64,000 nt of DNA from Dromaius novaehollandiae (GCF_036370855.1 NC_088111.1:24835501-24899500), one strand, 5' to 3'; shown: positions 13,815-24,581, counted from the first letter of the stretch. The notes: generated by a model from the sequence alone, not told the origin. Numbers and translations are program-made.

Positions 13815-14320
13815 CAAAGCTACAACTCCCAGGAGCCCGCACTGCCCCTCCTACTCTCCCTGCCCTCCCCGTTTCCCAGAGGGACAGCCCCAGCCCCTGG
13901 GGACAAGCCTGCCTGGTCACACCAGAGATGGAAAATGCTTCCTGCCCTGTACCAGGGAAAAACAGGGAAATTCCACTGTCCCCAATGACCTACAGGGACT
14001 CTTGTGTGAGCAGCACATGTCCAATAAGGAAAAGACCCAGCGGGCCACTGCTGCAGGGCTGAGAAGGCACCGGCACCTGGAGGTACAACTCCTGGCCTGC
14101 CACAGAGCACGACGCGGCCGGCTGGTGGGAGCCCCGCTGGCAGAGAACTGCCCCTCCGGCCACCTCGAGAGGCACAGCATAGTCTCCCAGAAGCCCAATA
14201 CGGGAAGACTACATCTCCTGGCATGCCGTGCAAACAAAAATGGCCTCCCGGAAGCCCAGTGCCGGAAGACTACCGCTCCCGGCATTCCAGCGGCACCGCC
14301 CCCCCCGCCCGCAGCGCTAG
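13815..14320 (+). promoter_or_regulatory. Promoter-like block with ZNF143/ETS-type sites (left arm)
   Basis: CpG-containing DNA with several sequences close to the SBS element bound by ZNF143/THAP11, consensus ACTACAAnTCCCAGnnnGC: ctacaactcccaggagcccg at 13820, actacatctcctggcatgcc at 14209 and actaccgctcccggcattcc at 14269. GCCGGAAG (ETS-like) stands directly before the last. The block around 14190-14290 is a doubled unit of about 60 bp. It ends at a textbook splice donor, gctag|gtgagt, at 14320/14321, so a first exon transcribed rightward is plausible. No TATA box is seen. The same block is mirrored in the right arm and degenerate in the spacer. Confidence 0.55.
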
Positions 14321-14949
14321 GTGAGTTTTGACCCTCTGGAGATTCCGTTCCTTTCCGTCCCGCCCCCGTTCCCCTTCCCGCCCTGTCCCCCCGGAAACCA
14401 CCGCAGAGCCCCGAGCGCGACCCCGCGATCCCCAGCACCGGCCTGGGGCTCCCCCGACACCGCCGCGGCCAGCTCTGGGTCAACTCTGACGCTGCCCCTG
14501 CCCCCCCCCCCCCGACTCTCCCTGGGATCACTCCTCCCCCTCCCCGACACGGTCCCGAGCGGACATAGGAGACCCCCCCCCCCCCCCGCGCTCCTCCAAC
14601 CGCGCAATAGACCGCACCACAGCCCCAGCGGATCGCCTGCCTTCCCCCCCTCCCCCGTCCTGGCCCACCCCCCTTCTTCCCCCCCAGCACCACTGCAGAT
14701 CCACTGCACCTCCTTCCTCCCCACCCAAACCCCAACGCACCCCCTTACTTCCCCCCCCTCCCCATACCACCATAGCCTCGGCGCACCCCCTTCCTCCCTC
14801 CACCTCCATGGCCCCGGTGCACTGCTCTTTCCCAGCACGTCCTCAGCCCCCACCGCCGCAGCACACTGCCATCCCTGGCCCTGGTGCACCCTGGTTGCAC
14901 TGTGCTGCACTGCCCAGGACACTCCCATCCACCGGGACCTGCAGCCCAC

Positions 14950-15012
14950 CTCTTCCATGGGGCAGCCGCCGTGCCGGTCCCAGGCAGCAGCACTCAGCAG
15001 CAGCTCCATCGT
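14950..15012 (-). other. Diverged copy of a 63-bp exon-like unit
   Basis: Minus-strand relative of the unit at 15172-15234: 21 open codons with the same MELLL...WDRHG.CP.EE pattern. The donor side is GAG|GTGGGC, weaker than in the other copies, and the base pair before the unit is GG rather than AG, so the acceptor is lost. It lies about 220 bp from its nearest relative, showing an older local duplication inside the first large copy. Confidence 0.4.
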
Positions 15013-15171
15013 CCGGAACCAGCCCCAGCACAAGCTTCCCCCAAATCCAGCCCCAGCCCCGGCATGTGCCTGCCCTTGCCATCAGCCCCACCTGGGATGC
15101 TCCCATCCACCCGGACCTCCAGCACACGTGGGACCCACAGCTTGGAGCACGCCTCCCCTGGCCCCACTCAC

Positions 15172-15234
15172 CTTCTCCACGGGACAGCTGCCGTGCCGGT
15201 CCCAGCCAGCAGTGCTCAGCAGCAGCTCCATCAT
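15172..15234 (-). other. 63-bp exon-like unit, copy A
   Basis: On the minus strand, 'ctggttccag' precedes 21 open codons that begin with two methionines (MMELLLSTAGWDRHG, then SCPVEK) and end at AAG|GTGAGT, a full-consensus splice donor. The length is a multiple of three, so the unit could be a phase-0 exon. The same unit with intact splice sites occurs at 15796-15858 and, in the right arm, at 43510-43572. I do not recognise a protein family. Its other strand is part of the Pro-rich open frame. Confidence 0.4.
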
Positions 15235-15795
15235 CTGGAACCAGCCCCAGGACAAGCTTCCTCCAAATGCAGCCCCAGCCCTGGTGTGTGCCCACCCTTG
15301 CAATCAGCCCCACCTGGGGCTTGTCCCACCTGTCCCAGCCACAGGGCCCCACCTGGGGCCTGTCCTGTCACCCAGCTCCACCTGGCATTCAGCCCAGCCC
15401 CAGGGCCTGCAGCTGCAGCCATGCAGGAACTGGGGAGAGGGAATGGCCATCAGCCCCATCAGGGACAGCAGAGGCACCCCTTCTTCCCCCCCAGCACCAC
15501 TGCAGATCCACTGCACCTCCTTCCTCCCCACCCAAACCCCAACGCACCCCCTTACTTCCCCCCCCTCCCCATACCACCATAGCCTCGGCGCACCCCCTTC
15601 CTCCCTCCACCTCCATGGCCCCGGTGCACTGCTCTTTCCCAGCTCGTCCTCAGCCCCCACGGCCCCAGCATACCACCATCCCTGGCCCCGGTGCACCCCG
15701 GTTGCATTGCGCTGCCTGGGATGCTCCCATCCACCCAGACCTCCAGCACACGTGGGACCCACAGCTTGGAGCACGCCTCCCCTGGCCCCACTCAC

Positions 15796-15858
15796 CTTCT
15801 CCACGGGACAGCTGCCGTGCCGGTCCCAGCCAGCAGTGCTCAGCAGCAGCTCCATCAT
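15796..15858 (-). other. 63-bp exon-like unit, copy B
   Basis: Second copy made by the ~807-bp tandem duplication. The visible exon-like 63 bases, the ccag acceptor and the gtgagt donor are the same as in copy A and as in the right-arm mirror unit. Which copies, if any, are transcribed cannot be told from sequence. Confidence 0.4.
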
Positions 15859-16914
15859 CTGGAACCAGCCCCAGGACAAGCTTCCTCCAAATGCAGCCCC
15901 AGCCCTGGTGTGTGCCCACCCTTGCAATCAGCCCCACCTGGGGCTTGTCCCACCTGTCCCAGCCACAGGGCCCCACCTGGGGCCTGTCCTGTCACCCAGC
16001 TCCACCTGGCATTCATCCCAGCCCCAGGGTCCACAGCTGCAGCTCATCAGGAACTGGGGAGAGGGAATGGCCATCAGCCCCATCAGGGACAGGTGGGGCT
16101 ACCAGGGCAGCAGAGGCACCCCCACTCCTGAGAGCAGCTTGCTGAAAGCTGAAGGGAGAGTCCTGGAGTGTAGAGAGAGGAAAGGGGAGTATGCAGAGGA
16201 CAAGAGAACAAATGGAGAGCTCTGGGTGCAACAAAAGTAGAAAAAGGCAATGACAAACAGAGTGACTCTGGGGGCACCACCAAGAAGCACCCAGAAAACT
16301 CTGGGACAGGAGAGAAAGCTAAACAGAGAACTTTGCAGTGTGCTGCAAAACAACCACAGGGCCCAACAAAAGGCACACAGAGTCCTTGGGGGCAACCCAA
16401 AATGTGAATTGATGCCCTCAGGACCCCTCAGAGGGCAAATGCAGGGCTCTGAGGCAAAGCAAAATACAAATGAAGGGTGTTGGGGCACACCAGAGGGGTC
16501 ATAAGGCATGTCACAGGGCTCAGTGCAGCTGACAGGATGGTGCCTGCAGGCTCCCCCCATCCCCATGGAAACTCTATCTCCCTACTCCTGGCACGCAGGC
16601 CCTGGCCCCAGACCCACAAGGGACACTGGGGAGTGCTGAAAGCAAATCCAGAAGCAGTCTGGGGACCTCACATAGCCCTGCAGGGGCCCTGGCTGCCCCC
16701 ACAATGATGGGAAACACCCCCAAGAGCCCAGGCAACGCAAGGGAAATTCCCCACAGCTCTGGGAACAGCACTGGGTTCCCTGGGAAGCGCAGGCACTCCA
16801 AAGTACAAGGGACTCGGGGACCAGCTCCCAGCCCCGGACACAATGTGTAACCTCCTCCCCTGGGCATCATCTTCAGGCAAACCGACAGCAGGAACCACAG
16901 AGATGAGTGCAAAG

Positions 16915-16933
16915 AATAAAGCAACTGTTTATT
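16915..16933. promoter_or_regulatory. Back-to-back polyadenylation-type signals, left arm
   Basis: AATAAA on the plus strand (16915-16920) is followed after 7 bases by TTTATT (16928-16933), which is AATAAA on the minus strand. The pair is kept in the right arm at 42442-42460. This could serve two converging transcripts, one from the promoter-like block near 14.1-14.3 kb and one from the inner part of the arm. AT-rich hexamers occur by chance, so the evidence is modest. Confidence 0.3.
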
Positions 16934-18784
16934 GCTTTACTGCGCAGAAACAACAGCTGGAAGCAAGTCTGCCATGGAGCTCAGTGTCAGCATGCTTCCC
17001 CTTACCTGTGATGCCTGAAGAGTCATCACCACACCAGCATCCATCCGTCCGTCGGGGAAGGGTCAGCTCCTGCCGCTGCCCTTGACATGGCAGGTGTCTG
17101 AGTAGCCGACAGCCTACTCCTCTGCTTTTTCCTTCAGGCATAGGATTCATCTCAGAGATGAGAGGAAAATGCCTGATCACACCTGTCTGCACTTCTGCCC
17201 TACCCCAGACTAGAGCCCTGCAAGACACTTCCACAGCTCTCAGCTCACCTGTCACATTGCCAGTCTCAGTGTGACGGGCCTGCGCCATATCAAATCCAGA
17301 ACTCAGGTCAGTGCGCAGAGCTGAATGCTGGGTACAGGGGAAGGTTACAAACCCCATACAAGGGTTTGCAGCCTGCTGCTTAGGCTTCAGGGCTTACAGT
17401 GTATTATCTAAGGATTTAGCCCCTCTCATTTCTCAGCAAGTCATAAGCCCTGAACGCTAAGTGACAAACCGCAAGCCTCGGAACCCCAGTGGTTGCCGAG
17501 GCTATAAAATTTAGGGATGAGGTTGGATTTTAAATTCTGCGCCCCGATCGCTACATGAGCAAACTGTAAAGCCTGACTGATAAAGACTGAGCCCCACAAA
17601 AGAAAGGAATAAACTGTAACTCCTGGGTGAGAGACCTCAGCAGCAAGCTAAACAATAAACCTTAAGTGAAAAATTCCAAACCCTCAGCTTTAAGCAACAA
17701 GCACCAAAGCACCCAAAGCTGTTTCCAGAGCCTGGAAACAGTCAGGAGAAGCCAAGGAGTTTTGCCCGCAGCTTAGGAAGTTTCCCCTTCCTTTAGAAGT
17801 ACAGCAGAACGGGAAGACACGCACTAGAATCATGTTACAGTTGCTGTTTAGAGGCTTGGTTTTAGCCACCATTCAAATGTGAGCACGTGCAAGCGTCACT
17901 CCATGGGACTGCACTAAGCTGCACTTGCACTGGACCTACCTGAAAGCCTGCAAGCACTAATTCATCTCCAGGTCAGACAATTAGTATGTTTGGTCCTCTC
18001 AGCTCCGTGGGCAAACATCCACAGCCAGCGGCACCAGTGACCACACCTAGGGGGACAACCGCCTCGCACCTCCCAGCCCCGCTCACGTACGATGTGGCCC
18101 AGGACTTAGCTGTGTCCACGCTGCAAGTCAGAGCTCATCCTCCACAGCCGGCTGCGCATCTCCGCAGAGCTCCCAGCTGCGACGAGGCTCCTTCGACTGC
18201 CCAACTGGGCTTCGGCACCTGCAAAGAGGCCACAGCGGTTACTGAGAGGCCAGGCAAATGCACAGCCCTCCTACTAGAACTGCTTCCTAGTCCAAGGCCT
18301 GTGATTGTTCCCATAGTCGTGACCGACCCTCCGTGCTGCTTCTGTCACCCTCTCTGGCACCATTTCATCGCAAAGATGTCAGAGCGGCTCTCACGGACAG
18401 GCAGGCTCGCTCAGGCACCCGGCCACCTCCAGCCTTCGCTAGATGGTCCTCTGCAGGGAAACTCTGCCTCTGACAGACACTCTCAGAAAGCACTGTCCAG
18501 CCAAGGCAGGACAAAAACTGAGGCCTCCAAAACCTCCAAACTCCAGAGAGACGGAGCTGATGGGCTATGGTAGGTTGTGGTTTTGCTGTGTACTCTGGCG
18601 CTGTTGCTCGTACACACATAACCCCATTTCTCTGCTATAGCAAAATTACTTTTGTAGCTGGCTCCTAAAAGAAACCGTAACTTGTGACAGCAAAAATCCC
18701 ATCTGAGGGCGGTGGTAACCGGTAGCTCTTCACAGAAGCATATAGTCATTCCCCGAGGTTCTGAACGCCTAGGATTAACGCAAT

Positions 18785-19039
18785 TTATAAATACAAAAAT
18801 ACTGCCGCTACAGGGTGTAAAGCCAAGCTAAGATTTCTGCAACCGAAAAAGAAAAACCTCTTCGTGTCTGACAGAACGAGCCGTACGCACCAGCGCCTAT
18901 AGCTCAAGCGACCCCTCCCGGGCAACATTCTTCTGGCAGGCTGCGGATCCGAACTCCTCCCGTCTTGCCTAAGAGTCTCCATTGGGACACAACAACTTTG
19001 CCAGCCAGTGCCTGTTGATGGAGGCAGAGTAAAATCCAT
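18785..19039 (-). other. Short frame conserved between arms (left copy)
   Basis: An 84-residue minus-strand frame beginning MDFTLPPSTG. On the right arm the mirrored plus-strand frame (36981-37250) gives an 89-residue product that aligns along most of its length before a length difference in a T-run shifts the C-terminus. A good acceptor (T-rich tract then 'ttttgcag') lies four bases before the ATG in the right arm. Many differences are C/T or G/A changes at CpG and many alter the protein, so purifying selection is not evident. No family recognised. Confidence 0.25.
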
Positions 19040-20075
19040 CGCCCTGCAAAAGTACAGAGCAAAGAAAGAGAGAGAGGAAAAAAAAAATCAAAGCTCTGCA
19101 GAAAATCATAAGAATCCAAAGTTGTTTGTAAGCACAAAAGCGGACCTAATACGCAAACGAGCAAGGTAAACGAGAATACGCGAGCCACGAATACCGCTTC
19201 CCCCAGCCCCTGGTTTGGAAGCTACGGCGACAGTCGGGCTTGCCGTGACAGGGAAGTTAGACTAAGCAGGCGCTAGAGATTAATCTTTCAGAAATCTTCT
19301 GCATCCACATTTTTGGCACAACCGTGTTCTGCCCCTCCATCCATTCAGACGCACGCGAGAAGATCCACTGCTTGTAACACTTGCACAGTAACCACCCCTC
19401 TGCCCCCGCTTGTTAAGATTAGCACCCGCTGTGCCACTTGGATAGATGATACTCTGCTGTCTCTTCATTTCCCTGACTTTACTACTTTAGAAGGAACTGA
19501 ACAGATTGGATTGCCCCTGTGCGATCAAAGCTAAAAGTCTCAAGGACGGTTATCAGCCCAGATTGCTGCTAAACAGTCTTTCTCACAGCCGAAGAATTTT
19601 TGTTCCGGCCCCAAAGGGGACGTAAGGGTGAGGCTAGTGGCACTCACTTTCCTTTACCACCATTTTCTAGTGGTGCTGCTCCCATGGAGTCAGCAGATGT
19701 GGAAAGCATTACCGAAAAAGGCTTTCCTTGTCCTGGGAATTAGAGGGCAGGAGGTTTTACAGCCACTTCTCCCAGTTTAGTGAAAGCAGCATCACGTTCC
19801 TCGTCCCAGCTCCATTCATGACTCCCTCCCAGTACTTTCCACCACCGTCTGCTGATACCGGCAAAGCCACGCTAATGCTGCTGGAGGAATTTAATCTTCC
19901 TAAAATTGCTCCAAGTTGGAACTGATGAGAAGGAGCCTTAATTCCACAAGGCTTTAACCTTTCTTCTATCCACCGTCTTCCTGTTTCCCCAAATACCATT
20001 GCCAAGTAACTAACCCGGGGCTCGCACTCATCGAGCATTCCTGAAATTGATCTCTTAGTTTTACACTTCAGACAC

Positions 20076-20098
20076 CTCTCTCTCTCTCTCTCTCTCTC
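20076..20098. repeat. (CT)n microsatellite
   Basis: About 11-12 CT units close to the inner end of the left arm. The mirror position in the right arm (about 35917-35935) has an interrupted GA/GC run instead, so the repeat expanded or decayed after the arms separated. Confidence 0.95.
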
Positions 20099-20146
20099 GC
20101 TTCCTCTTCAGTAAATCTGGTCACTTGACTACCATTCCCCTAAGAT

Positions 20147-22235
20147 AATAATTTGCTGTCTCGCAGCTCTTAGAAGTATGATGCTTCACAGACATGTAAA
20201 GTCACACACAGAGATGAATGTACGCAGCACACGTCTTGTAACGCGTACAGACCTTCTGTTATATGTTGGTGATCTATTATTTGGATCACTATTAACGGCG
20301 ATCCTTCCTCGCCAGGAGGAACGGGCTTTCCCTTTTTCTGGCAGAGGGAGACAGCTTTCACTTGGCTCCATTTGATTTTAATACTTCAGCTTGCTTATAT
20401 TCATATATAGTCTCTTCAACTTCAGCCGTGGCAATTAATCTAAAAAAGTAAGCATTCTATCTTTCCCTTTCCATATATGCATGTACGGTAACAAAACAAA
20501 ATAGAAACAACCAAAGCAAAACTAAGGGCAGATACAGTTAACAATAGCCACAGGGTAGGAACGGGTTACTCAGTCCTCAGCGCTGCCTCTGGGAGGCCGA
20601 AATAACTACTAACAGTCATTAGCGATAGTTACCTTAGTTACCCGTGCCAGAACGCCTCCTCCTGTAGCAGTTCCTGGCGATATCGAGGGGCCGCTGCATT
20701 TTGGCTTGTTTCATCCCGTCCCTTAGGTATTAACCACAAGAAAACGCTTGTCCATCCCTTCTCTTCATCAGCATTTGCTGTCCTTGGTGCCATCTCTGTA
20801 AGAAAGCAATAAACTCACGTTTTACTTCCAGTGAAACACACTGAATTATGCACGTTTTTTTCTCTTTACCGTGCTCCTTTTTTTTTCCCCCCTCTTTTTT
20901 TTCTTTTCTTCTTCTTTTCCTTAAGGGAAAGGTCTTAATACAGCACTTTGCATCATACGTTACAGGGTAAACAGTCTGGAAACGTTACACACAGCAATTA
21001 GGGCTAGGTTATTAGGCAGGCGGGCATGTTGCCTAATACCCACCTAACGCCATCTTCCGTGAAACCTTATTTTTATTCTGCTTCAGTATTACTGTTATTG
21101 TTCTCAGACCCTTGTAGACGCGCACTTAACCGACAACTCTCTCAGTCTTTAACTATGTGGAAGAAAGATAGCCCTCGATTTGCCTGTCTCCGTTTCAAAC
21201 CTATTACCTTTTCAATACAGCTCCTAGCTTCCTCTTATGCTCAGATGCTGGCCTCACAGGCGACAACCAAAATGAACCACCGGATCCCGAGGTCTTGCTG
21301 CTTCTCTTCGAGATGTCCCCCTTCGGTGGGCTACCCTGCCAAACAAACCAAAAAGACTGCCGAGGCCGCGAGGGTATCAGGTGTTTGGACCACTTCTCCG
21401 AGGCTTTCGGGGTGACTGACGTCACCGCTTCGCTTCACGTTACTCACAGCTACCTTCATCTATTACTTAGGGCTAAACCTGTTCCTATTTGCAGAGGGGC
21501 TTGTTGCTTGTTTAAACTCGCCATATAGTCCATAACCTGCTCTGCATGCTCCCTAGTCCCTTCTGCTTTCGCAACACTTGTGGTAATTCAAGGCAGTAAT
21601 TAAGAGTCCCCATTGTCCCATAGGCTGGAGCGAGACATTGCTGCTGCTCTGAGGAGGTGCCTAAAAGCCACGCTGTTTTCGCTAGCATCACTGGGGCTTC
21701 CCAGAGCCCATCGGTGTTCTCTTTGGCTTCTCCCGAGCCTTTTAGGTTTTTTAGGCTATTCCTTAGCCCGCCATTTTAGGGCAATGTTCTCCTTAAGCAC
21801 TGCGCACAGCACGATTATCCCAGATCAGCCACATCGTGCACATACAGAGGCTTCTGAGAGTCGGCTCAGAAGAAAAGAGAGAAAAATCTCTTTGTCATCC
21901 ACGCATCCACCCATCAACACTCTTCACCAGGAAGTGCTGTAAGTTCCTGTTTCTCTAAAGCGGGACTGAGTCGAGGCGGAGACGCAGATCGCACCCCATC
22001 TTTGTTAGAATGCCTCACTGCTGCGGGGACTGGGTCTGGCAGCAGTTTGAGGAATGTTTGGGGCCTTGGACAGAGTGCAGGGGAAGGTCTGGAGTCAGTG
22101 ACAACATTGCGGCAGGGCTCGGAGGCGTTTTGGGGCCTGTGGGGGCGTTGGGGCAGGATTCGTGGGTGGTTTAATGGCTTTGGGGGGGTGGTTGCAGGAA
22201 GGGTGGGACTGCGGGGCCCTCAGGGTGGGGGTGCC
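20147..22235. other. Spacer, first part: no gene seen
   Basis: Single-copy-looking DNA just inside the left arm. It contains a pyrimidine tract at about 20876-20932 and scattered short frames (for example 21026-21415 and 21613-21942) with no recognisable domain. No mirrored counterpart exists at the right-hand side of the spacer. Confidence 0.6.
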
Positions 22236-22239
22236 ATCC

Positions 22240-23480
22240 CAGATGCGTAGTGAGCGCATAGGGGTGCCCCACGTGGCTGTCAGCTCAGCGGGAGGAGCCA
22301 CCGGTCTCCCACCCCACCAAACAGGGGGGCGGCGGGGGGGGGGGGGGGAGGAGGTGGAGGGAACTATGAGCTCGCAGAGAACGCCAGAGGAGGCAGCAGG
22401 GAACTCACCAAGGGCCCCGCATCCCAGAAGAGCTGCAGAGGACCCCACGTCCAAGCCGAGAGGAGGCATCAGGCTGCCGTGCCGCTGCTGGAGACATCCA
22501 GACCCCCACGCAGACACCCCCCCACACTCCTCCAGGCCGCATCCGCAGGGGCGAGCGCACGCCCCGGCCCGCGCTGGGGAGGAACTGGGGCCCTACAAGC
22601 GACACACGCAAAAGGGAGACTCAGAGCCGCGCTCCGGCAGACCCAGCGCGGCGCGGCGCGACGCCGGGCCCGACCCCCCCCCCCCCCCGCCCCGCCGCCT
22701 CCACGCAGCGACGGTCCCGGCTGGCAGGACACAGCCCGACACCCGCGGCCACCCGAAGGCACACGCTCGCCTCACCAGGGCCCCCACATGCTCGACTCCA
22801 GGCAGCCCCTGCCTTCGCCCGCCGCCGTCCAGCGAAAACACCTGCCCTGCTCGCCGCCATCTTGCCCGCCGCCGCACCGTGCATGCGCCGGCCGCCCAGG
22901 GCGCGCGCCGCCGCACCGCGCGTGCGCCGCCCAGGACCGCGCTGGGGGAGCCGGAGGGGCGGGGGAGCGGAGCGCGAGGCAGGCGAGACCCGCAATGGCG
23001 CCTCCGCGTGGTCGCAGCGCCGCACTGCAGCCGGCCGGCTCCCGCGCGCCAACCGCAGCCCGCCGCGCCACCCCGGCGCTCAGGCCGAGCAGCGAGCGCC
23101 CCGAGGCTGCTCTGCCCGCGCCCGAGAGAGCGGCGGGCATCAGCGAGCAGGCGCTGGGGCTGCCCTGGGGAGAGAGTGCCGCGGAGCAGCTCCGAGACGG
23201 CACTGCCCGTCCCTGCACCCCCAGGAAGCACCGAGAAGGAAAAGCCCTCTCGGGAAAAGCGCTCCCGGTCCGTGAGCACCGGGCAGGGGGCACGAGCGCG
23301 GCCCCTTCGCTTACCCGTCCCCGAGACAGCGCAGAGTAGCGGCGAACACGGCGACCGGCAGCGCGCACGTGTGCGCCGGCTGCCTGCCACGGTCTTCGTA
23401 CGCAGCGGTGGCCGCCGGCGGCTGCAGTGCTGCCTTGTCGACACGCGAGGGCAGCCGTGAGCGCGCCGGAACGCAATGCG
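22240..23480. promoter_or_regulatory. CpG island, TATA-less promoter-like, in the spacer
   Basis: Very GC- and CpG-rich for 1.2 kb. It contains gccgccatcttg at 22853-22864, which matches the YY1 element of TATA-less promoters, and NRF1-like GCGCATGCGC variants: tgcatgcgcc near 22881, gcgtgcgccg near 22921 and aatgcgcatg near 23475. The first two NRF1-like sites lie in a doubled unit of about 45 bp. Runs of ten or more C or G occur at about 22674-22688 and 23490-23511. Such an island normally marks the 5' end of a widely expressed gene, but I could not identify the transcript. Long frames on both strands here follow from base composition. Confidence 0.6.
22995..23339 (+). CDS. Possible first-exon open frame in the CpG island (doubtful)
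   Basis: The first ATG after the YY1/NRF1-like cluster (22995, context cgcaATGG with G at +4) opens 114 codons to a stop at 23337-23339. The product is Ala/Pro/Arg-rich with a MAPPRGRSAAL start and no recognised domain. Other frames on both strands are equally long here, so base composition alone could explain it. It is listed only because its start sits where a first coding exon would be expected. Confidence 0.15.
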   Translation: MAPPRGRSAALQPAGSRAPTAARRATPALRPSSERPEAALPAPERAAGISEQALGLPWGESAAEQLRDGTARPCTPRKHREGKALSGKALPVREHRAGGTSAAPSLTRPRDSAE

Positions 23481-24298
23481 CATGTGCTTCCCCCCCCCCC
23501 CCCCCCCCCCCGGTGTGCAGTACCGCTTTCCAGACACGCGATGGCAGCAAGGAGCAGGGCGCAGCGCTTTCCTGCCCCCCTTGCAAAATACTCGCTAGAC
23601 AAAAGTGGCTTGGGCTCCTCCCTGTCGCTTACCTGGCTTCATTACTACAGCTATCAGGAACCGAAGTGCATAGCCTTCTAGAAAAGGGAACGACCGTCCT
23701 TTCAAAACTTCCCGTGACTCCCCAGAATTGTCACTGCCTTGCATCAGCAGCCAGCTTCTTCCAACCCAGCCGCAAGAAACATTTTGCCTTCCAGGCAGAA
23801 CTTTTTGTTCCCCAGGGTGGTCCAAAGGAAACCGTCATTCACTACTGTCTGTCAAAACCTACCAGAAGCCCTCAAATACAGGACAAGACACCTTCTCTAA
23901 GGAAGCTGACTCCTAGGTCTGCTTCATGGCAGCTTTTCCCCAGTATCAGGGTCCACTCAATAAACAAAATAGTCCGAGAAATGTTTTAATCTGCTCCAAG
24001 TGCTTTCGTAGAAGAGAACGACATCAAAATGAGGTGGTATTGCATTTAGTCTCCACTACACGTGCTACCCCAACACCATGGACTTGCTTTAAAGGATCAG
24101 TGATGTACGCGGTCTGGCAGTAATTAATATTCACAGAATGAATACGCACTCGATCGAGTACGGGTGTTCATAAAAAGCTTTGCCAGTGCGTCACTAGGTA
24201 ACAAACCTAGACAAGCAGCTATTTGCCCTGATCCTTCGGCTTACATTTCTTCTGCCGGATGTAGTCAAACATACCTGAACGCAGTGGCCTTGCGAGGC

Positions 24299-24581
24299 AG
24301 TGACACGGTGTCCGTGGGGTGGCTGTTCCAGAGTCTCTCCGGCTGTTCCAGGGTCCTCGGACAGCAACGGTGCTGGTCGACTTTCCCTTGTGCTGCACAG
24401 CAGGACAGCTCCACACCGTGCCCTCCCAGCACTGCTGCTCCTCATAGCTGCTGCCTAACTGGCCCCAATCCTGAGCAAAGCTACAACTCCCAGGAGCCCG
24501 CACTGCCCCTCCTACTCTCCCTGCCCTCCCCGTTTCCAAGAGGGACAGCCCCAGTCCCTGGGGACAACCCTGCCTGGTCAC
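24299..24581 (+). repeat. Third copy of the arm promoter block, part 1
   Basis: Collinear with the left arm from about 13625 to 13919, in the same orientation, with many substitutions. It keeps the SBS-like gctacaactcccaggagc (24480) and the 'cctcctactctccctgccct' stretch. The match stops at 'gcctggtcac' (24572-24581) and resumes at about 25160. It is a dispersed duplicate older than, or less homogenised than, the palindrome arms. Confidence 0.85.

Larger units (their letters stand above)
14673..16100 (+). repeat. Tandem duplication of ~807 bp, left arm only
   Basis: The string 'cttcttccccccc' followed by about 150 nearly identical bases begins at 14673 and again at 15480, an offset of 807 bp. 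The second copy lacks a stretch of about 200 bp that the first copy has internally. The right arm has one copy only (about 43270-43900). The coordinate sum between arms shifts by about 827 bp across this region. The duplication therefore arose in the left arm after the palindrome formed, or was lost from the right. Confidence 0.88.
14321..16240 (+). other. Long Pro/Ser-rich open frame, probably not a protein gene
   Basis: A stop-free frame of about 640 codons starts at the GTG of a splice donor and runs through C-rich, internally duplicated DNA. The product would be Pro/Ser/His-rich low complexity with no domain. The same DNA has other long open frames in parallel (14808-16145 on plus, several on minus), as expected where T/A-rich stop codons are scarce. 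In the right arm the mirrored frame is shorter (43128-43661) and interrupted. A good acceptor (C/T tract then cag at 14685-14687) would allow splicing from 14320, so transcription of a Pro-rich exon cannot be excluded. Confidence 0.2.
11105..20146 (+). repeat. Left arm of a large imperfect palindrome
   Basis: This arm matches, as reverse complement, the segment from 35869 to about 47430. Paired coordinates sum to 58541 for 12.67-14.33 kb, about 59370 for 16.0-16.9 kb, 58736 for 17.36-18.6 kb and about 56020 for 18.9-20.1 kb. The three steps are three indels: a tandem duplication in this arm, a solo LTR in the right arm, and a 2.7-kb block present only in the right arm. The inner end is at 20146, after 'ccattcccctaa'; the right arm runs into a TA repeat there. 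The outer end is at about 11105, where a 160-bp array starts. Confidence 0.93.

Noticed and set aside
13258-13920. 220-codon minus-strand frame mirrored at 44621-45211
   Set aside because: The two copies are nearly identical because the arms are, which is not evidence of coding; no domain, and the right copy ends in a different frame.
14321-16240. 640-codon open frame as a protein-coding gene
   Set aside because: It starts inside a splice donor, lies in C-rich tandemly duplicated DNA where several frames on both strands are open together, has only low-complexity composition, and is interrupted in the mirrored arm.
22162-23602. Frames of 230-430 codons on both strands of the CpG island
   Set aside because: Overlapping long frames in all directions are explained by high GC; only the frame at 22995 was kept, as doubtful.
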